Source of the DNA: an uncultured Atopobium sp.
GTDB lineage: Bacteria > Actinomycetota > Coriobacteriia > Coriobacteriales > Atopobiaceae
Direction: 5' to 3'
Assembly: GCA_937990665.1 (NCBI GenBank)
Contig: CALKRF010000075.1
Location: forward strand, 1-6,396
Length of the DNA: 6,396 bases
Shown: positions 1 through 4,596 of the stretch, one piece after another
Numbering within the stretch: position 1 is the first letter of the stretch
Layout: every line of letters begins with the position of its first letter
The notes under the pieces: model-generated
Databases searched by the model: none
Told to the model about the DNA's origin: nothing
What the model saw: the letters and a program-made list of their open reading frames with translations, nothing else
Translations under genes and position numbers: made by a program

Positions 1-393
1 CTTGAGATGGAATACGCTGAGCTTGATGACCTGGAGCGCATTGCTAACGGCGATGATGAGGAGCTGGCGGTCATCGCGTCTAACCTGATGATTGACCACG
101 AGTCGGCAATTGAGTCCATTTGGGGCCGCATCAACATCAATGATGAGCATGGCTCCAGCACCACCCAAGTCTCCTACCTGCTGCCTTACAATCTGAGCTC
201 GCACAAGATGTCGCCTCACTTTAGGCAGCAGATTGCCGATGCCCGCGAATATGCCGATGACGTGGCAGAAAACGCGCTCCGCATTGAGTTGGACCAGATC
301 ACGCGCTTGCAGTTCGAGGGCGTTATCGACCGCGAAGTTGCCTCTCGCCTGCGTGAAAACGTCTACTACCTGCAGATGGCTCTGGGCGAGTAG
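1..393 (+). CDS. C-terminal part of a probable CPA1-family Na+/H+ antiporter (5' end outside window)
   Basis: The reading frame is open to the left edge (Leu-Glu precede the first Met at position 7), so this is the tail of a longer gene. The visible 128 residues are hydrophilic and helix-rich with no membrane segment. The last 40 residues (ELDQITRLQFEGVIDREV, then a segment with RLREN and YYLQ) resemble the cytoplasmic tail of NhaP/CPA1 sodium:proton antiporters, where an acidic helix is followed by a 'leucine-rich, G-x-I-x-R, RLR' pattern. If so, the missing N-terminal part would be the 10-13 helix transporter and this is its regulatory cytoplasmic domain. The identification rests on pattern memory of the tail only; another membrane or helical protein is possible. 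The stop TAG is 1 nt from the next start, suggesting co-transcription and coupled translation. Confidence 0.6.
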   Translation, partial: LEMEYAELDDLERIANGDDEELAVIASNLMIDHESAIESIWGRININDEHGSSTTQVSYLLPYNLSSHKMSPHFRQQIADAREYADDVAENALRIELDQITRLQFEGVIDREVASRLRENVYYLQMALGE

Positions 394-394
394 C

Positions 395-1210
395 ATGAGC
401 GCCGCACCAGATACGCACCCCACCGCCGATGCGGCTACACGCCCCATCGCCGACACAGCCACACGTCCCACCAACCCCGTGGCGAGAAAAACGATCATCT
501 CCGGACTTTCCATCCACACGCAGATGTCTTCTGTAGCTGGAGCACCCGTTATCTACCTCTTGGGAGACGTGGCCGACAACTCCCCCGTTCAGATTCCTGC
601 AGGCGTCAGCCTAGTGAACGTTGGTGTTGAGCGGTGGGAAGAGAACTTCTCGCCCTGGTGTGCTCCACGCGTTTTTGCTAAGGGTCCCAACTTTGGCGAC
701 GGCGCTCAGAAGACGCTTGATGCCCTTATCAACCAGGTTATCCCCTGGGCAGAATCGGAGCTCAGCGTGCCGCCAGCGTATAGGGTGCTTGTGGGATACT
801 CGCTTGCAGGCCTATTTAGCCTGTGGGTCGGCGTGACCCAAGCTGGCGTTTCGCAGTCCGGCACACCGCAGCAGGTCGCATGCGGCTGCCAGCCCGACGA
901 TGCCCCCGCCCCAACCTTCCAGCGCATTGGGGCTGTCTCGGGATCGTTCTGGTTCCCAGGGCTTTTGGACTATGTAGATCAGCAGCTCAGAGGAGGGGTG
1001 GTCGGCCTCACACATGCCTATCTTTCTCTTGGCGACCGAGAAGCACGAACTCCCAATCCACAAATAATGCACGTGCAAGAAAACGCAGAACTTCTCGCCA
1101 GCAAGTTGGAGAAAGCCGGGATCACCTCGACGTTTGAACTCAACCGCGGAAATCACTTCCAAAACGTTGAAGGAAGAGTGCAGAAAGCCCTGGACTGGCT
1201 GGTCAAATAG
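395..1210 (+). CDS. Alpha/beta-hydrolase-fold esterase (Fes/esterase-D-like)
   Basis: A 271-residue protein. The ATG at 395, 1 nt after the upstream stop, is chosen because the open frame further left runs inside the upstream gene. A candidate catalytic triad is visible: Ser136 in GYSLAG (nucleophile elbow, with Ala for the more usual Gly at the fifth position), an acidic residue in SLGDRE (Asp214 or Glu216), and His254 in GNHFQN. Around it are features of the esterase family related to Fes and putative esterases: VGVERWEENFSPW near residues 76-88, and SGSFWFPG (182-189) after the elbow. There is no signal peptide, so it is probably cytoplasmic, acting on an ester substrate that the sequence does not identify. 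Residues 11-25 form a two-unit Ala/Asp/Thr/Arg/Pro repeat likely to be disordered. No clear Shine-Dalgarno precedes the ATG, consistent with translational coupling. Confidence 0.85.
   Translation: MSAAPDTHPTADAATRPIADTATRPTNPVARKTIISGLSIHTQMSSVAGAPVIYLLGDVADNSPVQIPAGVSLVNVGVERWEENFSPWCAPRVFAKGPNFGDGAQKTLDALINQVIPWAESELSVPPAYRVLVGYSLAGLFSLWVGVTQAGVSQSGTPQQVACGCQPDDAPAPTFQRIGAVSGSFWFPGLLDYVDQQLRGGVVGLTHAYLSLGDREARTPNPQIMHVQENAELLASKLEKAGITSTFELNRGNHFQNVEGRVQKALDWLVK
425..472 (+). repeat. Two-copy imperfect 24-nt tandem repeat in the esterase N-terminus
   Basis: Two consecutive 8-codon units encode ADAATRPI and ADTATRPT. The units differ at several third positions, so the duplication is not recent or is under coding constraint. 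It adds a flexible Thr/Pro/Ala-rich lead ahead of the hydrolase fold. Confidence 0.6.
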
Positions 1211-1249
1211 GGTAAGATTCTTCAGAACGCACGTGTCCAGAGAGGTTTT

Positions 1250-2611
1250 ATGCCTAACCAAAAGCAATTTAACAGCAAAACTGAATCACCCGGTACATCC
1301 TCTGGCAAGCAATCTGACTACTTATTTGCGCTCATTCTTTCCCTGGTATTTGGCATTTTTGGTATTCCTCAGTTTTATCTTAAAGGCTGGAAATCGGGAT
1401 TTACCAGGCTTGCTATAAACGCAGCACTGATTGTCGGCGCATTTGCCCTGGCGCAAACACTTGCCTCGCCGTCGATGCTTTCTTACCTTCTACCAGCAAT
1501 TTTTTCGCTTCCGGTAATCGAGAGTGCTCTGAACCTCATCTACGAGGATGCCAGTGCTCCCAAAAAGCTCATAAAAGGCAAGATCAAACCACATAAACGA
1601 TACGCCGGAAAGCAGAAAGCTGGAATCGCGCTCGCCACGTTGACGGTAGTGCTCTACTTTAGCGCTGCGCTCACGCAACCGCTTCCAACCACCCTATCTA
1701 CCGCGGGGTCCTCGGGCCAACAAACCGCAGTTCAAGCGCCTGGCGGGTCCTCCCAATCAGACTCCGACACGTCGTCTGACACCGCTCAGGCCAGCACAAA
1801 CGTAACCATCAAGTTCATCGACGTGGGCCAAGGAGAAGCCATTCTCATCGCACTCCCCGAGAAAACCATGCTCATCGACGCAGGCCCCACAGGATCTGCT
1901 CCAAAAATTGCCCAGGTGCTCCAAGAACTTGGTCGAGACAAAATTGATTACCTGGTGGCCACCCATCCCGACGAAGATCACATCGGCGGTATGGCGGACA
2001 TCATTTCCAGTACCCAAATCGGGACCATTTACGCACCAAATAAAACAAATAACACGGCAACATACAGGAAGTTTCTGGCCGCCATCCAGAACAATAACCT
2101 GCAGATAACCCTTGCCGAAGCAGGAACCATCATCGATCAAACCGACGCTTACAAGTTAGAAATCCTTTGGCCCACCAAAGACGCAAATTTCCCTGACACC
2201 AACGATTACTCGATTATCATCAAGCTGACCGTAGGCACCAAAACGTTCCTCTTCACGGGAGACGCACCCACAAGCGCCATCCTGGACGCCAATCCTGACC
2301 ATATTGATGTGCTCAAACTCTCGCATCACGGCTCCCGAACAGGCACAAATGAGCAGCTGGTTCGCAGTCTCTCACCTACCTACGCCGTCCTTTCGTACGC
2401 CTTAGACAACTCCTACGGCCATCCTATGCAGTCGGTCCTGAATGCCCTCCATAAACATTCCGTTGAGGTTTGGGGAACGGGCGCCAACGGAACCATTACC
2501 ATTACCTGCGATGGTACAACCATTGATATATCTAGCGAGAAAAACGGTACCGTTGTAGCGCCTACCTCACAAGAAAAATCTGGCACGTCGTCGACATCGA
2601 GGTCCAAGTAA
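1250..2611 (+). CDS. Membrane-anchored ComEC-like metallo-beta-lactamase-fold hydrolase
   Basis: A 453-residue protein; start supported by AGAGAGG at 1239-1245. Residues 23-97 contain about three hydrophobic segments (roughly 23-42, 52-70, 74-97), the first followed by FYLKGWKSG, reminiscent of a TM2-type hairpin. A very basic loop (about 105-123) precedes a fourth segment (124-143). A Ser/Thr/Gln/Asp-rich linker (145-182) leads to the MBL domain (about 184-430), with FIDVGQGEA (189-197), the metal motif THPDEDHIGG (His239, Asp241, Asp243, His244), TGDAP (Asp338) and SHHGS (His359, His360). This is the domain found at the C-terminus of the DNA-uptake channel ComEC and in stand-alone secreted relatives. 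Both basic loops inside would place the MBL domain outside the membrane, so it may hydrolyse extracellular nucleic acid or another phosphoester; this is inference. It lacks the ComEC competence channel domain, so it is not ComEC itself. The stop overlaps the DUF3006 start. Confidence 0.88.
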   Translation: MPNQKQFNSKTESPGTSSGKQSDYLFALILSLVFGIFGIPQFYLKGWKSGFTRLAINAALIVGAFALAQTLASPSMLSYLLPAIFSLPVIESALNLIYEDASAPKKLIKGKIKPHKRYAGKQKAGIALATLTVVLYFSAALTQPLPTTLSTAGSSGQQTAVQAPGGSSQSDSDTSSDTAQASTNVTIKFIDVGQGEAILIALPEKTMLIDAGPTGSAPKIAQVLQELGRDKIDYLVATHPDEDHIGGMADIISSTQIGTIYAPNKTNNTATYRKFLAAIQNNNLQITLAEAGTIIDQTDAYKLEILWPTKDANFPDTNDYSIIIKLTVGTKTFLFTGDAPTSAILDANPDHIDVLKLSHHGSRTGTNEQLVRSLSPTYAVLSYALDNSYGHPMQSVLNALHKHSVEVWGTGANGTITITCDGTTIDISSEKNGTVVAPTSQEKSGTSSTSRSK

Positions 2612-2853
2612 TGAAAGCAATCATTGATCGATTTGAAGACAACAATCTTGCCGTGCTTGAACTAGATGACCAGCCAGGCAATATGCTGACCGTTTCTATC
2701 AACGAGCTACCAAACAACGCTTGCCAGAGCGATGTACTCTACTACCAAGATGGCACTTGGATACTAGCCGAGGAAGAAACGATCCAGCGTCAAAACGATA
2801 TCGACGAGCTGTTCAACTCTCTGCTTGCGCATGATGATACGGAAACTGAATAG
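2611..2853 (+). CDS. DUF3006 family protein
   Basis: An 80-residue acidic protein beginning MKAIIDRFEDNN and continuing with AVLELDD, then SDVLYY, and an acidic tail with EEETIQRQNDIDELFNSLL. This order (IIDRFE, AVLE, an internal hydrophobic strand, then a charged helix with R..DI..L) is the DUF3006 pattern. The family has no established biochemical function but is frequently encoded beside ComEC-like MBL hydrolases. Here the ATG shares its first A with the hydrolase stop (TAATG), the strongest kind of translational coupling, which supports a shared role. It has no signal peptide or membrane segment, so if the MBL domain is extracellular this partner would lie on the other side of the membrane. 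Confidence 0.85.
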   Translation: MKAIIDRFEDNNLAVLELDDQPGNMLTVSINELPNNACQSDVLYYQDGTWILAEEETIQRQNDIDELFNSLLAHDDTETE

Positions 2854-2869
2854 CCCCAGATAAAATCAA

Positions 2870-2938
2870 AAATATGCGATTTTAGAATATTTATAAAACT
2901 GCACGTCACCACATAAATATGCGATTTTCGCATATTTT
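2870..2938. repeat. AAATATGCG repeat cluster with a perfect dyad; candidate operator
   Basis: The 14-mer AAATATGCGATTTT occurs at 2870-2883 and again at 2915-2928, start to start 45 nt apart. The second copy continues into CGCATATTT (2929-2937), giving a perfect 9-bp inverted repeat with a 5-nt ATTTT spacer. The dyad could act as a weak terminator for the upstream operon, since T-rich sequence follows, but the extra upstream copy and the thin GC core fit a protein-binding site better. No regulator obviously tied to it is encoded next to it. Confidence 0.6.
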
Positions 2939-2960
2939 GTAATATACTCATCTACCTGCA

Positions 2961-2994
2961 TAAATAAAAAGACGCCTTATCGAGAAAGACGTCT
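2961..2994 (-). terminator. Intrinsic terminator, minus strand, downstream of flavodoxin gene
   Basis: AGACGCC (2970-2976) pairs with GACGTCT (2988-2994) with one mismatch around an 11-nt loop. On the minus strand the hairpin is followed by TTTTTATTTA. It is about 140 nt past the flavodoxin stop at 3131. Confidence 0.55.
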
Positions 2995-3021
2995 GTGTAG
3001 AGTACTTTTATCCAAGAAAAA

Positions 3022-3044
3022 GTGTGGTATATTACATATAACAC
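3022..3044. promoter_or_regulatory. Extended -10 overlapping an AT-rich dyad
   Basis: TGGTATATT (3025-3033) reads as an extended -10 (TGn followed by TATATT) for plus-strand transcription; no good -35 is seen. It sits in a dyad: GTGT, GG, TATAT (3022-3032), a 3-nt centre TAC, then ATATA, ACAC (3036-3044). This is a plausible place for a repressor. A transcript would start near 3040, just before the hairpin at 3046. Confidence 0.35.
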
Positions 3045-3092
3045 CGGCGCGCATCCTCGCTCTGCAGAGAGAGAGGGCACGCCATTTTCTTT
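3040..3092 (+). ncRNA. Candidate short hairpin RNA or attenuator
   Basis: The segment is almost entirely one long hairpin: GGCG (3046-3049) with CGCC (3080-3083), GC with GC, then CCTCGCTCT (3055-3063) with AGAGAGAGG (3068-3076), one mismatch, loop GCAG. It is followed by ATTTTCTTT, as in an intrinsic terminator, and preceded by an extended -10. No ORF ends just upstream that needs it, because the operon stop is 190 nt away. It may instead be an operon terminator or part of an antisense arrangement with the flavodoxin 3' end. Confidence 0.35.
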
Positions 3093-3130
3093 ATAGAGCC
3101 ACAATAGCTGCGGCCATTCTCTTCTCATCT

Positions 3131-3616
3131 TCAGCTAGAAGTACTCGCATCGTCCAACCCTATCGACTCCAGCCATTTTTGCACTTCACTAAAAGTATAC
3201 GTGCCTTTCACTGCCAGCCCTGGTATCACACGAGAAGTACCGCACTCCCTCTTGTACTCCTCAATCATGTTGCCAAATCCTCCACCGCCATGCGTGCAGA
3301 ACGGAATGACTGTCTTGCCAGTCAAATCCGTTGCCCGTAAGAACGAAAGCACCGGAGGGGCAAATGTTTTTAGCCAGTTAGGCGATCCTATAAAGACAGT
3401 ATCAAAGTCAGCGATATCTGTATCGTATTGCATCAACGCAGGACAAACGCCCTTTTCTATTTGAGCCCTAACCTCTTTTACCGCCGTGTTATACGAGAAA
3501 GAATAGGGGTCTTGAGGCTTCAGCTCCAGCAACTCGGCATCTGTAATCAGCGCAATATCCTCCGCAAGCCTTCTTGTGATGCCGGAATACGAATAGTACA
3601 CAATCAAAGACTTCAT
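3131..3616 (-). CDS. Flavodoxin-family protein
   Basis: A 161-residue protein, the usual length of a short-chain flavodoxin. The FMN phosphate loop is near the N-terminus (YYSYSGITRR, residues 7-16, with the S-x-S-G-x-T pattern), followed by IGSPNW (76-81) and FCTHGGGGFGN (106-116), which line the isoalloxazine pocket in this family. The start has GGAG at 3625-3628, 8 nt before the ATG. It is cytoplasmic, with no signal peptide. It may carry electrons or act as an FMN-dependent quinone or nitro reductase; the sequence does not decide. It is a single-gene unit: no neighbour shares its strand closely, a minus-strand terminator lies downstream, and a TATACT -10-like box lies about 70 nt upstream. 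Confidence 0.88.
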   Translation of the reverse strand: MKSLIVYYSYSGITRRLAEDIALITDAELLELKPQDPYSFSYNTAVKEVRAQIEKGVCPALMQYDTDIADFDTVFIGSPNWLKTFAPPVLSFLRATDLTGKTVIPFCTHGGGGFGNMIEEYKRECGTSRVIPGLAVKGTYTFSEVQKWLESIGLDDASTSS

Positions 3617-3683
3617 GTAAAAATCTCCACTACCGGCCGAGAAGAACGTGCTGTTGCAGCATTACATCGAATTATTTGCCACA

Positions 3684-3689
3684 AGTATA
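3684..3689 (-). promoter_or_regulatory. Possible -10 of the flavodoxin gene
   Basis: On the minus strand TATACT (5 of 6 to TATAAT) lies 68 nt before the flavodoxin ATG. The -35 region about 18 nt upstream (GGTCGG) is poor, so this is a weak call. Confidence 0.3.
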
Positions 3690-3733
3690 GTTGATAGGAT
3701 TGTGCAGCCGACCGGTTTCTCACAGCAAGCATA

Positions 3734-3742
3734 TGCTATAGT
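3734..3742 (+). promoter_or_regulatory. Extended -10 promoter element
   Basis: TGCTATAGT matches TGnTATAAT at all but one position. The expected -35 region near 3714-3719 is not recognisable, as is common with extended -10 promoters. Initiation would fall near 3749, at the foot of the next hairpin. Confidence 0.4.
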
Positions 3743-3748
3743 GAAGCA

Positions 3749-3795
3749 AAAGCGCCCTCGCTATCACAATTTATGGGATGACCGGGGTGCTTTTT
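3749..3795 (+). ncRNA. Candidate ~47-nt RNA ending in an intrinsic terminator
   Basis: AGCGCCC (3751-3757) pairs with GGGTGCT (3785-3791) with one G-T wobble, and TTTTT (3791-3795) follows. AAA at 3748-3750 can extend the stem. The interior (3758-3784) contains a short ATC/GAT pairing. The extended -10 just upstream makes this a self-contained minimal transcription unit between the flavodoxin gene and the minus-strand RNA, which points towards it. It could simply be a stray terminator. Confidence 0.35.
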
Positions 3796-3834
3796 GCTAG
3801 CGTACAACTACGCAAATCAAAATCTACACCAAAC

Positions 3835-3856
3835 AAAAAGCCGCTCTAAGGCGGCT
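3835..3856 (-). terminator. Intrinsic terminator of the tRNA-like RNA
   Basis: AGCCGC and GCGGCT form a perfect 6-bp stem with a TCTAAG loop on the plus strand. Read on the minus strand it is followed by TTTTTGTTTG. It starts 4 nt after the closing stem of the structured RNA. Confidence 0.75.
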
Positions 3857-3927
3857 AATAACAACGGCCAGGAATTGCACCTGAGTCATCTCCAACAAGG
3901 GCACTGCTTACTATGCTACGCGTTGTT
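3835..3927 (-). ncRNA. tRNA-like structured small RNA with its own terminator
   Basis: Read on the minus strand, the RNA begins with AACAACG (3927-3921) and closes with CGTTGTT (3866-3860), a perfect 7-bp stem like a tRNA acceptor. Just inside the 3' strand is TCAGG-TGCAATT-CCTGG (3884-3868): a 5-bp stem and 7-nt loop in the T-arm position. The loop matches the tRNA T-loop consensus (T54, C56, purine 57, A58, pyrimidine 60), except G where T55 should be. One unpaired C separates this arm from the acceptor. The closed domain is only 68 nt, the middle 36 nt do not form a convincing anticodon arm, and CCA is not encoded, so it is not an ordinary tRNA. A terminator follows at once, and a consensus promoter places +1 at the first base of the stem. 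I cannot assign it to a named RNA family. The middle TTGTT (3895-3899) could also pair with the 5' AACAA, allowing two states. Confidence 0.65.
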
Positions 3928-3933
3928 AATGTA

Positions 3934-3961
3934 ATTCTACATTCCTGCAATAAAATGTCAA
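3934..3961 (-). promoter_or_regulatory. Consensus sigma-70 promoter of the tRNA-like RNA
   Basis: On the minus strand: TTGACA (3961-3956, perfect -35), a 16-nt spacer, then TAGAAT (3939-3934, 5 of 6). The predicted start, 7 nt downstream, is the first base of AACAACG. This is the best promoter in the window and points only at the small RNA. Confidence 0.75.
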
Positions 3962-4057
3962 TAAAATAGCTTATGAACAGCGCTTTCAATCCTGATCTAA
4001 ATGAGATAGCCAATCTTTATCGAACATCACCAATCAAAATGTTACTACACTAAAACC

Positions 4058-4103
4058 AAAAAATACCCGCGCAAATCCACATCAAGTAGAATTGGACGGG
4101 TAT
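4058..4103 (-). terminator. Intrinsic terminator downstream of the 29-codon ORF
   Basis: ATACCCG (4063-4069) and CGGGTAT (4097-4103) pair perfectly, with an inner TCCA/TGGA pairing in the loop. On the minus strand the stem runs into a T tract (4063-4058). It lies about 40 nt past the mini-ORF stop. Confidence 0.65.
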
Positions 4104-4139
4104 CTTTATTAACTATTATGCCTAATTTTAGACAGAATG

Positions 4140-4229
4140 TCACTGCGCCAAAACACGCTCTCTTTCAAGCCTGTCTTTCACGATCTTGTCGAGCTGCTCT
4201 TGAGTGGTTACAGGTTCCTTCAAATCCAT
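4140..4229 (-). CDS. 29-residue ORF resembling the N-terminus of phage scaffold proteins
   Basis: The ORF begins MDLKEPVTTQEQLDKIV and ends KDRLERERVLAQ. The core pattern (T-Q-E-x-L-D-x-I-V-x-x-R-L-x-R-E) is what I know from the start of tailed-phage scaffold or DUF4355-type proteins, which are normally 150-250 residues. Here a stop follows after 29 codons and an intrinsic terminator about 40 nt later, so it is either a truncated phage relic or a genuine micro-peptide. Initiation signals are good: AAAGGAAAG just before the ATG (GGA at 4235-4237). A second, very basic frame upstream ends in a TGA overlapping the first codons. No other phage structural gene is visible here. Residue composition suggests a charged, helical peptide. 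Confidence 0.4.
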   Translation of the reverse strand: MDLKEPVTTQEQLDKIVKDRLERERVLAQ

Positions 4230-4310
4230 TTCTTTCCTTTCAACAGGTTCCGTCCGCTCGGACGTTTGCGAGTAGCATTACCCTTGCTACGAGGTAGGTA
4301 CCGCTTTTCC
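4230..4310 (-). promoter_or_regulatory. Hairpin-rich leader of the phage-like mini-ORF
   Basis: Read on the minus strand, the leader contains GTAGC-AAGGGTAAT-GCTAC (perfect 5-bp stem) and, closer to the start, CGTCC-GAGC-GGACG (perfect 5-bp stem, GAGC loop), then the Shine-Dalgarno region. GGAACCTGT occurs twice, just before the ribosome site (4251-4243) and inside the ORF (4218-4210). Such structure upstream of a 29-codon ORF suggests that the leader, not the peptide, may be the conserved part. Confidence 0.4.
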
Positions 4311-4328
4311 GCAACGGTTGCGTATATG

Positions 4329-4352
4329 AAAAAAGCCACTTTTCAGTGGCTT
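4329..4352 (-). terminator. Intrinsic terminator, minus strand
   Basis: AAGCCACT and AGTGGCTT form a perfect 8-bp stem with a TTTC loop (4333-4352). On the minus strand it ends in TTTTTT. Its right arm is part of the 17-nt direct repeat. No gene on that strand obviously ends here: the nearest upstream stop is at 4597 and already has a terminator. Confidence 0.65.
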
Positions 4353-4361
4353 AAATCAACG
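4345..4361 (+). repeat. 17-nt direct repeat, copy 1
   Basis: AGTGGCTTAAATCAACG is identical to 4505-4521. This copy forms half of the hairpin at 4333-4352. The two copies are 160 nt apart, start to start. Confidence 0.8.
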
Positions 4362-4428
4362 AAAATAGATACACTTGCTAGTTAAAGGACGAGCCAACGG
4401 CTGGACTGAGTCGGGTTTGTTGGTGAAT

Positions 4429-4461
4429 AAAATGCATCTGCTCTTGTGGGTGCATTTTTTT
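4429..4461 (+). terminator. Intrinsic terminator, plus strand
   Basis: AAAATGCA (4429-4436) pairs with TGCATTTT (4451-4458), with further wobble pairs inside, and a 7-nt T tract (4455-4461) overlaps and follows the right arm. It lies inside the segment bounded by the 17-nt repeats. No plus-strand gene ends just before it, so its transcript is unexplained. Confidence 0.65.
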
Positions 4462-4504
4462 ATATGCCCCATCTGCCGTTATCACAAATCACATAGATTT
4501 TGTA

Positions 4505-4521
4505 AGTGGCTTAAATCAACG
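4505..4521 (+). repeat. 17-nt direct repeat, copy 2
   Basis: Identical to 4345-4361 but without the complementary arm, so it does not form the hairpin. The 143 nt between the copies hold a plus-strand terminator and no supported gene. Confidence 0.8.
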
Positions 4522-4544
4522 CAATTGGGCATAATGAAATTAAG

Positions 4545-4585
4545 AAAACCCGCTTATTCTATTTGATATGGATTAAGCGGGTTTT
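4545..4585 (-). terminator. Bidirectional intrinsic terminator after the 70-residue gene
   Basis: AAAACCCGCTTA and TAAGCGGGTTTT pair perfectly over 12 bp around a 17-nt loop. It begins 11 nt past the minus-strand stop at 4597. Both flanks supply T tracts, so it also insulates plus-strand transcription. Confidence 0.85.
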
Positions 4586-4596
4586 AATTAGTTTGT

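Larger units (their letters stand above)
3617..4596. other. 980-nt stretch without an ordinary protein gene, dense in hairpins
   Basis: No ORF here has convincing length or composition. The stretch contains a plus-strand hairpin RNA candidate, a minus-strand structured RNA with consensus promoter, a 29-codon phage-like minus ORF behind a hairpin-rich leader, a 17-nt direct repeat, and terminator-like hairpins at 3751-3795, 3835-3856, 4058-4103, 4329-4352, 4429-4461 and 4545-4585, each listed separately. It is visibly more AT-rich than the first operon. Confidence 0.7.

Noticed and set aside
233..394. 54-codon upstream extension of the esterase frame
   Set aside because: It overlaps the antiporter-tail gene in another frame, its residues are Arg/Ser/Trp-rich shadow composition, and the ATG at 395 fits the coupled start.
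812..1267. 151-codon minus ORF opposite the esterase
   Set aside because: Antisense to a gene with a clear catalytic triad; composition is that of a shadow frame.
2870..2938. CRISPR array
   Set aside because: Only two full direct copies of a 14-mer plus an inverted half; no regular repeat-spacer units and no cas genes.
3860..3927. Ordinary tRNA gene
   Set aside because: Acceptor-like and T-arm-like parts are present, but the length is short, the anticodon arm is not formed, the T-loop has G at position 55, and an extra base separates the stems. Called a tRNA-like RNA instead.
3986..4027. 13-codon minus ORF starting MFDKDW
   Set aside because: Too short and without a convincing ribosome site; it lies upstream of the promoter of the small RNA and has no other support.
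4137..4385. 82-codon plus ORF
   Set aside because: It lies antisense to the phage-like mini-ORF and its leader, and spans the terminator at 4329-4352. No ribosome site or recognisable domain.
4375..4566. 63-codon plus ORF from a TTG start
   Set aside because: It reads straight through a clear intrinsic terminator at 4429-4461 and into the 4545-4585 hairpin, has no ribosome site, and its second half is of shadow composition. The first 20 codons (GRANGWTESG) could be a relic, but I cannot support that.
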